Shown piece after piece: positions 1 through 6,536 of a DNA stretch of 13,110 nt. Numbering within the stretch: position 1 is the first letter of the stretch; each line of letters starts with the position of its first letter. The stretch is from Arcanobacterium_A sp034173665 (GTDB lineage: Bacteria; Actinomycetota; Actinomycetes; Actinomycetales; Actinomycetaceae), in assembly GCA_034173665.1 (NCBI GenBank), contig JAXFDG010000005.1:1-13110 (forward strand), written 5' to 3'. Made by a program: the position numbers and the translations under genes. The notes under the pieces are model-generated. The model searched no databases. It saw only the letters and a program-made list of their open reading frames with translations, and had not been told where the DNA came from.

Positions 1-1
1 C

Positions 2-1033
2 GTAACTTACCAAGACATTGGTGGTCTCGAAAATCAGATTGAAGAAATTCGTGACGCTGTGGAACTCCCGTTTGAGCAGCCAGAATTATTCCGAGCTCAT
101 GGTTTAAAGCCGCCAAAAGGAATCTTGCTTTACGGCCCTCCAGGATGTGGTAAGACGCTTATCGCAAAAGCTGTAGCGGCTTCACTTTCACAAAAAATTG
201 CCGAGGCTGACCCGCAACAACGTCAGCAGGCATATTTTTTGAATGTAAAAGGTCCGCAATTACTTGATAAATACGTTGGTGAAACCGAGCGGCAAATTCG
301 GGAGATTTTTGCGCGGGCACGAGATCGGGCTTCGCAAGGTATCCCAGTGGTGATTTTCTTTGATGAAATGGAAGCACTTTTCCGTACCCGCGGTTCAGGA
401 ATTTCTTCTGATTTGGAAACTACTGTAGTACCACAGTTACTAGCGGAAATTGACGGCGTCGAGCAGTTGAATAATGTCATCGTAATCGGTGCTTCAAATC
501 GTGAAGATATGATTGACCCAGCAATTTTGCGTCCAGGAAGATTGGATGTAAAGATTCGAATTGAGCGCCCAACACGAGAAGGCGCAGAAGAAATCTTATT
601 GAAATATCTCAAACCTGAGCTGCCAATCCGCGAAGATGAATTAAGTGAATTTGGAGCGGTGCAACCGGCCTTAGAACAAATTGCGCGCACTGCAATTGAA
701 AAATTATTTGCGAAAACTCCAGAAAATGAATTTGTAAAACTTTTCTATAAAGACGGTACAAGTGAAGTTCTTTATATTAGCGATTTAGTTTCTGGAGCAC
801 TTATTGCTGCAGTTGTGGATCGGGCAAAGAAACTTGCAATTAAGGACTATCTTGCTGGTGGAGTTTACGGTATTGCCACTGAGCATTTACTTCGTGCAAT
901 CGATGAAGAAATAGCGCAAAGTGAAGATCTTGCACAGATTAATAACCCAGATGAGTGGGCCCGGGTAAATGGTCGCCCGAAGCAGAAAGAAGTAGTTGCA
1001 ATACAAGCTTTGACCGGGAAGCGAGAATCTTAA
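2..1033 (+). CDS. arc: Proteasome-type AAA+ ATPase ARC/Mpa, 3' part (5' end outside window)
   Basis: Hexameric AAA+ unfoldase that recognises Pup-tagged proteins and threads them through its pore. The reading frame is open from base 2, so the gene begins upstream; the GTG at 59 is an internal Val codon. Visible parts are Walker A GPPGCGKT (134-157), Walker B IFFDEM (353-370), sensor 1 around Asn at 497, and RPGR (530-541), followed by the small AAA subdomain. N-terminal coiled coil and OB domains would lie outside. The product ends in ALTGKRES. Mycobacterial Mpa, from memory, runs about 20 residues further after the matching TGK and ends in GQYL, with the Tyr used to dock on the 20S core; that tail is absent here. 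dop begins 3 bases after the stop, which suggests one transcript and translational coupling. The family call is secure; the lack of proteasome docking is inferred. Confidence 0.95.
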   Translation, partial: VTYQDIGGLENQIEEIRDAVELPFEQPELFRAHGLKPPKGILLYGPPGCGKTLIAKAVAASLSQKIAEADPQQRQQAYFLNVKGPQLLDKYVGETERQIREIFARARDRASQGIPVVIFFDEMEALFRTRGSGISSDLETTVVPQLLAEIDGVEQLNNVIVIGASNREDMIDPAILRPGRLDVKIRIERPTREGAEEILLKYLKPELPIREDELSEFGAVQPALEQIARTAIEKLFAKTPENEFVKLFYKDGTSEVLYISDLVSGALIAAVVDRAKKLAIKDYLAGGVYGIATEHLLRAIDEEIAQSEDLAQINNPDEWARVNGRPKQKEVVAIQALTGKRES

Positions 1034-1036
1034 ATT

Positions 1037-2665
1037 ATGAGTATCTACCGAAGTGTCGGGCTGGAAACTGAGTACGGGATTATTGACGCCGAGAACCCAA
1101 ACGCAAACCCAATTCAGCTTTCTTCAGATTTCGTTAATGCCTATGCTGAAGCTGGATCAGGTGCAGCCGAGACTATTGTTCGGTGGGATTACACAAGTGA
1201 AGACCCACTCGCAGACGCTCGTGGCTTCCGAATTTCACGAGCGAGTGCTGACCCTTCACAGCTGACTGATAATCCAAATTTTCTTGCCCCTTCTGGTCCA
1301 AGTACTCGAGACGAGAACAACTCAAACAAACCGGGAGAAATAAACCTCGACGTCGATCATCTGCGGAGACCAAGCGAAGCTGAACTGTTGTTACCACAGG
1401 CAGCGAATACGGTACTCAAAAATGGTGCGCGGCTTTATGTTGATCATGCCCACCCGGAATATTCAGCACCAGAAGTAATGACACCGCGGGAAGCTGTTAT
1501 TTGGGATCGTGCTGGAGACCTAATCGCCCAAGAAGCTATGGAAATTTTACGGGCCCAAGGGAAAAACTACGTTATCTATAAAAATAATGTGGATGGCAAA
1601 GGTGCAGCTTATGGTAGTCATGAAAACTATCTTGTAAAGCGTGACCTAGATTTCGCGGATATTATTCGTTATGTAACGCCATTTTTCGTGACGCGGCAAA
1701 TTATTTGCGGAGCTGGGCGTGTTGGTCTTGGACAAAAATCTGAATATCCTGGTTTTCAAATATCTCAGCGTGCAGACTACGTGGAAAATGAAGTCGGGCT
1801 GGAAACAACTTTCAATCGTCCAATTATTAACACGCGTGATGAAGCGCATGCAGATGCTGAGTTATACCGGCGTTTCCATGTGATCGGGGGCGACGCAAAT
1901 CAATTTGATGTATCTAATCTCCTGAAAGTTGGAACCACCTCTTTATTGCTCTGGCTTCTTGAACAAGACGAAATTCCAATGGAATTAGATTCGGTACTGA
2001 TAGATGAACCAGTTGCAGCAACCTGGCAAATCTCTCATGACCCGACACTGCAGACTCGTATCGACTTGCACGATGGTCGCCAGTTAACTGCAGTTGAAGT
2101 GCAAGAAATATATTTCGAAGTAATCGCTGATGCTCTTGCCGCCGCTGGAGTGCAAGACCCGCAAACCGCGGAAGTTATGGCGCGTTGGCGCGAAGTTCTT
2201 GATGCTTTCAATAGCGATATTTCACGTGCTGCTGGGCAAGTTGAATGGGTTGCAAAATACTTAACGATGGAAGGAATGCGCAGCCGGGCTAACCTTACTT
2301 GGGATGATGATCGTCTCCGCGCCTTGGATTTACAGTGGCATGATTTACGCCCAGATAAGTCAATCGTTTCTCGGCTCCGAGCAATGGGGAATGTTGAAAC
2401 ATTAGTTTCTGAAAAAAGTGCGCAACACGGCGTCGGCAATGCACCAGAATCAACACGGGCGTATCTTCGTGGCGGGTTAATTCGACGATTCGGGAAGGAT
2501 GTTCCGGCAGCTTCTTGGGACTCGGTCACATTGGATCTGCCAGAAGAGGAAAATTTAGTGCGACTGCGAATGTTGCATCCTACTGAAGCCTCTGCAGCTG
2601 CTATCGGGCAGCTGTTAGAAACCAGTGCTAGCGCAGCAGAGTTTTATCAACACTTTCGCCCCTGA
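1037..2665 (+). CDS. dop: Pup deamidase/depupylase Dop
   Basis: Carboxylate-amine-ligase-fold enzyme that cleaves the isopeptide bond between Pup and substrate lysines, and in species with PupQ also deamidates Pup. Visible features: N-terminal GLETEYGI with the Mg-ATP-binding Glu residues; the Dop-loop signature RWDY...DARGF (about residues 49-64); NGARLYVDHAHPEYS with the catalytic nucleophile Asp136; NNVDGKGAAYGSHENYL; INTRDE; and the C-terminal STRAYLRGG and AASWDSV segments. At 542 residues it is longer than the roughly 500 usual for the family. The excess lies between ISR68 and Asn129, about 60 residues where the mycobacterial protein (recalled, not aligned) has about 20. The start is chosen because the conserved N-terminus follows at once. 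The ribosome site is weak, in line with coupling to arc. Since the neighbouring Pup already ends in Glu, depupylation is probably its main job. Confidence 0.95.
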   Translation: MSIYRSVGLETEYGIIDAENPNANPIQLSSDFVNAYAEAGSGAAETIVRWDYTSEDPLADARGFRISRASADPSQLTDNPNFLAPSGPSTRDENNSNKPGEINLDVDHLRRPSEAELLLPQAANTVLKNGARLYVDHAHPEYSAPEVMTPREAVIWDRAGDLIAQEAMEILRAQGKNYVIYKNNVDGKGAAYGSHENYLVKRDLDFADIIRYVTPFFVTRQIICGAGRVGLGQKSEYPGFQISQRADYVENEVGLETTFNRPIINTRDEAHADAELYRRFHVIGGDANQFDVSNLLKVGTTSLLLWLLEQDEIPMELDSVLIDEPVAATWQISHDPTLQTRIDLHDGRQLTAVEVQEIYFEVIADALAAAGVQDPQTAEVMARWREVLDAFNSDISRAAGQVEWVAKYLTMEGMRSRANLTWDDDRLRALDLQWHDLRPDKSIVSRLRAMGNVETLVSEKSAQHGVGNAPESTRAYLRGGLIRRFGKDVPAASWDSVTLDLPEEENLVRLRMLHPTEASAAAIGQLLETSASAAEFYQHFRP

Positions 2666-2756
2666 AGAAAAGTTTTCGAAAAGTGTTCTGCCGACTAATA
2701 ATTATTAAAGGATGGAACGCAGAAGCGAGTTTTTACGGAAAGAACGCAGGAAAATT

Positions 2757-2761
2757 AAGGA
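2757..2761 (+). promoter_or_regulatory. Ribosome binding site that fixes the pup start
   Basis: AAGGA sits 5 bases before ATG 2767. It supports this start over the longer reading frame beginning at 2683, which has no comparable site. Confidence 0.7.
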
Positions 2762-2766
2762 AAAAG

Positions 2767-2952
2767 ATGAGTCAGATGGAATTTGCGCAGCCACAGCGGC
2801 GGAAAGAAGCGCAAGAAGCACAGGAAATGCCATTAATTGCGGTCAATAAGCAAGAATTTAATGTGGATGCACTGCTCGATGACATTGATACCTTGCTAGA
2901 AACTAATGCCACTTCATTTGTACAAGGATTTGTGCAAAAAGGTGGAGAATAA
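2767..2952 (+). CDS. pup: Prokaryotic ubiquitin-like protein Pup, C-terminal Glu form
   Basis: Small, mostly disordered protein tag that PafA attaches through its C-terminal Glu side chain to lysines of target proteins. The 61-residue product has the conserved C-terminal helix region (DALLDDIDTLLE, about residues 34-45) that binds the ARC coiled coil, and ends FVQKGGE. The last residue is Glu, encoded by GAA before TAA, not the Gln seen in mycobacteria. The frame is open upstream to an ATG at 2683, but ATG 2767 is chosen: AAGGA at 2757-2761 lies 5 bases ahead, the length fits the family's 60-70 residues, and the upstream extension has no Pup-like character. An ATG at 2776 is a less likely alternative. 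pafA follows after 22 bases, leaving no room for prcB and prcA. Confidence 0.95.
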   Translation: MSQMEFAQPQRRKEAQEAQEMPLIAVNKQEFNVDALLDDIDTLLETNATSFVQGFVQKGGE

Positions 2953-2974
2953 TATTTAAAGAAACTTAAGGGAA

Positions 2975-4375
2975 ATGATGCTGGCGCAAAAACGGCTTTA
3001 TGGAATTGAAACTGAGTATGGCATAACTTGTGCTGCTACTGATGGGGGACCAAGTCCAATTGAGCCTGAAGAATCTGCAAATTACCTCTTTGCAGATCTT
3101 GTTTCGCGCACTAAATCAACGAATGCATTTCTCGGAAACGGAGCTCGACTCTATCTTGATGTAGGCGCACACCCGGAGTATGCTTCAGCTGAATGTGCAA
3201 GCCTTTCTGAGTTAATTACCAATGATCGCGCCGGAGATTTAATTTTCGCAAAAATGGCGGAGAATGCTAATCAACGCCTTGCTGCAGACGGGATCTCAGG
3301 CAGAATTCATTTGTTTAAGAATAATCATGATGTAAGCGGTAATTCTTTCGGTTGTCATGAAAATTATTTAGTACGGCGTCGACGCGATTATCGCGCCAGA
3401 ATTGATGAATTAGTGCCCTTTTTCGTGACTCGACAAATCCTTGTCGGCGCTGGGTATTTATGCGTGAATTCAGAAACCGGGGAAGCGCACTATGAAATTT
3501 CACAACGAGCTTCACAAATGTGGGATGCAGTATCAGCTGCGTCGACCCGTTCACGTCCAATGATCAATACTCGTGATGAGCCACACGGTGATGTGGAATT
3601 ATATCGGCGAATGCACGTAATCGTTGGTGACTCTAATATTTCCGATGCAACCAATGCTTTGAAAATTGGGATGACTGAAGCTGTTTTAAATTATTTGGAA
3701 GCGGGGAAGCGATTAAAACGCTATCAATTGGTGGATCCAATGCAAGCGATTCGTCAAACTTCTCTTGATTTATCTGGGAAAGCGCTCTTAGAAACTTTAG
3801 AAAACGGCACGATTACAGCGCTTGAATTACAAGAATATGTTTTCACTGAGATTTATTCTTACTATGAGAGTGCTGGACTATTAGCCGAACTTGATGAATT
3901 TCAAAAGTACGTATTCGATCTTTGGCGCCGAAGTTTAACAGCATTAAGTACAGATTCACATGAAAATGTTGCGACTGAAATTGATTGGATTGCGAAATGG
4001 AATCTACTTCAGAGCTATCAAGACAAACTTGGCGTTGAATTAGCTGATTCCCGTTTACGCCGACTAGATCTGGCTTGGCATGACGTCACTTCTTCTGGCT
4101 TACGCACCAGACTAGAAAACTCTGGCGGTTTGCGAAAATTAGTTTCTAATGAAGCGATTGAAACTGCAACGACTACTCCACCACAGAGCACTCGGGCGAA
4201 ACTGAGGGGAGACTTTATCACCGCTGCACAACAAGCACGTCGTGATTATCTTGCAGATTGGTCTAATCTTCGCTTATTTACAGCTGACGGCGCGCGTTCA
4301 GTCGTTTTAAAAGATCCATTTTCTAATGAAGATTTAAATGTTGCTGCATTGCACGCTGAAATTGCAAAAAATTGA
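2975..4375 (+). CDS. pafA: Pup-protein ligase PafA
   Basis: ATP-dependent ligase that phosphorylates the Pup C-terminal Glu and forms an isopeptide bond with a substrate lysine. It is homologous to Dop. Motifs seen: GIETEYGIT (residues 10-18) with metal-binding Glu12 and Glu14; NGARLYLDVGAHPEYA with catalytic Asp62; KNNHDVSGNSFGCHENYLV; FFVTRQILVGAG; RPMINTRDEPHGD; VIVGDSN; and the C-terminal domain with STRAKLRGDF and KDPF. Length (466 residues) matches the 450-480 usual for PafA, and it lacks the loop found in Dop, which separates the two paralogues. Two adjacent ATGs (2975 and 2978) are possible starts; AAGGGA (2968-2973) lies 1 base from the first and 4 from the second, so 2978 may be the real one. 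It follows pup directly and is followed after 18 bases by the FKBP-like gene. Confidence 0.95.
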   Translation: MMLAQKRLYGIETEYGITCAATDGGPSPIEPEESANYLFADLVSRTKSTNAFLGNGARLYLDVGAHPEYASAECASLSELITNDRAGDLIFAKMAENANQRLAADGISGRIHLFKNNHDVSGNSFGCHENYLVRRRRDYRARIDELVPFFVTRQILVGAGYLCVNSETGEAHYEISQRASQMWDAVSAASTRSRPMINTRDEPHGDVELYRRMHVIVGDSNISDATNALKIGMTEAVLNYLEAGKRLKRYQLVDPMQAIRQTSLDLSGKALLETLENGTITALELQEYVFTEIYSYYESAGLLAELDEFQKYVFDLWRRSLTALSTDSHENVATEIDWIAKWNLLQSYQDKLGVELADSRLRRLDLAWHDVTSSGLRTRLENSGGLRKLVSNEAIETATTTPPQSTRAKLRGDFITAAQQARRDYLADWSNLRLFTADGARSVVLKDPFSNEDLNVAALHAEIAKN

Positions 4376-4393
4376 GACGAGAATGAACTGAAT

Positions 4394-5317
4394 ATGAATT
4401 TTAAAGCAGAGAAACCGATGCAATCAGCTAAAAGTCTGCGCGGCTTGGAGAAATTAATTCCAGTGGTATTTTTAAAACCACTGTTATTTGTATTAGCAAT
4501 TACCTTCCTTGTGGGAATTGCATCAGGATTTTTCCAGGCTGCAAAAAAATCTGTAGAGCCGTTTACTGTAACAGTTGCTGGGAATTTTGGTTCCCCAGTA
4601 ACTTTACAAACCCAAGGAGATGCGAGTACTGCCGGATCTAGTGTGAAGACTTTAATTAAAGGAACTCTTCCGCAAGTAACTGCAGGTGACCAATTACTAT
4701 ATCGAGCAGAATCTTTTGCTCTTGACACGGAGACAATGAAGCTAGGGGCAGGAGAAGTCGTAACCTATGCGGGAACTGCAAGTGAAACAGATCTAGGGAA
4801 ATTAGCTCCGGTCATTCTTGGTCATGAAATGGGTTCACGAATTTTAGTTACTTCAGCACAGACCGGGACTAATTCAATAATTGAAATTATTGTGATTGAT
4901 ATTTTACCGAATGCAATAATCGGTGATGCTCTATCGACAAGTGGAGACTATAAATTCCCCACAGTAAATGTGGCTGATAATGGAAGACCAGTACTTTCTG
5001 GAAGTGCAGAATCAGTATCAGAAACACAAACCGCAACTGTGATTCAAGGAGAAGGGCTGCAAGTTAAGGCAGACTCGAAAATTATTGCGAATTATGTTTT
5101 AACTGATTTAGAAGCGCAAGTTTTGGAAAATACTTGGGACCAACCTGCCCCAAAGAATATTGATTTAACGGAAGTTTATCCAGGATTAAAAAATGCGCTT
5201 GTGGATCAAAAAGTTGGTTCGCGAATAATGGCGGTAATTCCTGCAGCACAAGCTCAAGGTGATAAGGATGTTATCATCGTCGTCGATATTCTTCAGCTGT
5301 TAGATACTGCAGAATAA
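4394..5317 (+). CDS. Membrane-anchored tandem FKBP-like protein (degenerate peptidyl-prolyl isomerase)
   Basis: The N-terminus has a basic stretch and one hydrophobic segment (about residues 22-47) with no lipobox Cys, so it is probably a signal anchor with the rest outside the membrane. Two related segments follow, about 57-171 and 189-300. Each closes with GSRI, a short linker, then a hydrophobic strand ending in DIL, as in FKBP domains (KVGSR...VFVVDIL). The second is clearer: YPGLKNALVDQKVGSR resembles the FKBP strand-helix region. Active-site features of true FKBPs are hard to find: no F-D-S after the bulge, no Trp in the helix (Leu or Asn instead), and no GYG in the 80s loop. Isomerase activity is therefore doubtful. 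FKBP genes next to pafA are common in actinobacteria. The start could also be ATG 4418. Family call moderate; function not assigned. Confidence 0.7.
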   Translation: MNFKAEKPMQSAKSLRGLEKLIPVVFLKPLLFVLAITFLVGIASGFFQAAKKSVEPFTVTVAGNFGSPVTLQTQGDASTAGSSVKTLIKGTLPQVTAGDQLLYRAESFALDTETMKLGAGEVVTYAGTASETDLGKLAPVILGHEMGSRILVTSAQTGTNSIIEIIVIDILPNAIIGDALSTSGDYKFPTVNVADNGRPVLSGSAESVSETQTATVIQGEGLQVKADSKIIANYVLTDLEAQVLENTWDQPAPKNIDLTEVYPGLKNALVDQKVGSRIMAVIPAAQAQGDKDVIIVVDILQLLDTAE

Positions 5318-5379
5318 CTACTTGGTGGATAGATAGTTAATTAGTTGGTAGATAGTGCAGAATAACCAGTTGGTAGAGG
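5301..5379 (+). repeat. Decayed 48-bp-period duplication of the FKBP-like gene's 3' end
   Basis: The segment 5301-5332, which spans the codons for D-T-A-E and the stop, recurs at 5349-5379 with about five changes, including a second D-S-A-E-stop in the same frame after the real stop. A shorter repeat, TTGGTGGATAGATAGT (5322-5337) against TTGGTAGATAGT (5344-5355), lies between them with a 22-base period. The result is a spacer of partly repeated DNA before lgt. Confidence 0.7.
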
Positions 5380-5432
5380 ACCGCAGAGTAAATTAACTTA
5401 AAGATAATGGGTAGTCTGAGAAAGTATGAAAT

Positions 5433-6470
5433 ATGAGTTCTTTAGTTCTAAATAGTGTTGTGATGATAGGAAAAATAGATTCTGCTATTTTCCACTCAAT
5501 TCCTTCCCCGGAACAAAGTGTTTGGCACCTTGGACCATTCCCATTACGAGCCTACGCATTACTGATTCTTCTTGGAATTGCTGTTGCTTGTTTTTGGGGT
5601 AATAAGCGCTATATTGCTAAAGGCGGAGATAAAGATACTGTTCTTGATGCAGCTGTTTGGGCGGTTATCTTCGGTATTTTAGGAGCGCGAGTTTACGCTG
5701 TTGTGACAACTCCAAGTGACTATATTGGCCCAGGAAAAGACCCGCTACAAATATTTAAAATCTGGGAGGGCGGAATCGGAATTCTGGGAGCAGTAGCTGG
5801 TGGTGCTGCAGCAATATATGTTTACTTGCATCGGAAAGGTTTGCGTTTCGGACCGTTTATTGATGCGATCGCGCCGGGTGTGCTAGTCGCGCAAGCAATT
5901 GGGCGCTGGGGAAATTATTTCAATCAGGAACTTTACGGTACCCCCACCAATTTGCCATGGGCACTGGAAATTTCTCCGGAACATCTGATTCCGGGGTACC
6001 CAGTTGGGACTACTTTTCATCCAACTTTCTTGTATGAAAGTTTATGGAACTTGTTTGCGGCCGCTTTACTTATTTATTTAGAACGAAGATTCCGTCTTGG
6101 TGGAGGCCAAGTTGCTCTTGTCTACCTGATGCTCTACAGCTTTGGACGCGGTTGGATTGAAATTATTCGCACTGACAGTTCATTAGTGTTCTTAGGGGTT
6201 CGTTTGAATACTTGGGCGGCAATAATTGTCTTTATTGGAGCGGGAGTAGCATTTTTGTGGCATCGGAAATATCTACAAACCCATCCAGAGTTACGGGAAA
6301 TTACCTTTCAAAATCAAGAACATAACTTAGCGGCAAATTCAGACCCTGAGATAATTTCAGATGTGGAGTTAGAGATTTCAGAAACTGGTAAAAAATCTGC
6401 AATTGACTCAGGAGTGACTTCCAAAGGTGAAACAGAACACGGGAAAAGTGAAAATAAAGGTGATGAATAA
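5433..6470 (+). CDS. lgt: Phosphatidylglycerol-prolipoprotein diacylglyceryl transferase Lgt
   Basis: Integral membrane enzyme that moves diacylglycerol from phosphatidylglycerol to the lipobox Cys of prolipoproteins, the first step of lipoprotein maturation. The protein shows about seven hydrophobic segments, FPLRAYALL (residues 36-44), GARVYAV (84-90), IWEGGIG (110-116), the Lgt signature GRWGNYFNQELYG (157-169), FHPTFLYESLWN (195-206) and FGRGWIEIIRTD (237-248). After the last membrane segment (about residue 277) comes a tail of roughly 65 mostly polar and acidic residues, likely cytoplasmic; such tails occur in actinobacterial Lgt. ATG 5433 has GAGAAAG 8 bases upstream; ATG 5463 (residue 11) is an alternative because conserved sequence only begins near IPSPEQSVW (23-31). 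It stands between the FKBP-like gene and pyk, all on the same strand. Confidence 0.95.
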   Translation: MSSLVLNSVVMIGKIDSAIFHSIPSPEQSVWHLGPFPLRAYALLILLGIAVACFWGNKRYIAKGGDKDTVLDAAVWAVIFGILGARVYAVVTTPSDYIGPGKDPLQIFKIWEGGIGILGAVAGGAAAIYVYLHRKGLRFGPFIDAIAPGVLVAQAIGRWGNYFNQELYGTPTNLPWALEISPEHLIPGYPVGTTFHPTFLYESLWNLFAAALLIYLERRFRLGGGQVALVYLMLYSFGRGWIEIIRTDSSLVFLGVRLNTWAAIIVFIGAGVAFLWHRKYLQTHPELREITFQNQEHNLAANSDPEIISDVELEISETGKKSAIDSGVTSKGETEHGKSENKGDE

Positions 6471-6508
6471 TTCAGTATTCATTAATAATCCGTGTGCGGA
6501 TACTGAAT
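6470..6508 (+). promoter_or_regulatory. Dyad in the lgt-pyk gap, possible pyk operator
   Basis: ATTCAGTATTC (6470-6480) and GGATACTGAAT (6498-6508) form an 11-bp inverted repeat with one G-T pair and a 17-base centre. No T-run follows, so a simple terminator is unlikely. The right arm covers the place where a -35 box would sit for the -10 candidate at 6524, which fits an operator. Confidence 0.4.
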
Positions 6509-6523
6509 CAGTGAAATCTTAGG

Positions 6524-6529
6524 TAGAAT
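6524..6529 (+). promoter_or_regulatory. Candidate -10 box for a leaderless pyk transcript
   Basis: TAGAAT ends 7 bases before the pyk ATG, so transcription would begin at or next to the start codon. There is no usable ribosome site (the only AGG, at 6521-6523, is 13 bases away). The -35 position (6501-6506) is a poor match. Leaderless mRNAs are frequent in actinobacteria. Confidence 0.4.
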
Positions 6530-6536
6530 TTAAACT

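Noticed and set aside
223..690. 155-codon open frame on the - strand inside arc
   Set aside because: Antisense shadow of the AAA domain; the product is Ser/Ile-rich with no family features.
2035..2529. 164-codon open frame on the - strand inside dop
   Set aside because: It mirrors the codon pattern of dop, its product has no recognisable motif, and dop is certain on the + strand.
2671..2690. TTTTCGAAAA palindrome after dop as a terminator
   Set aside because: A self-complementary 10-mer leaves no loop, and the genes around it look cotranscribed.
2683..2766. 28-residue N-terminal extension of Pup in the same open frame
   Set aside because: No good ribosome site before 2683, no Pup-like sequence, and AAGGA precedes ATG 2767 at the right distance.
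6470..6508. Intrinsic terminator after lgt
   Set aside because: The stem is AT-rich with a 17-base loop and no T-run follows; an operator-like dyad fits better.
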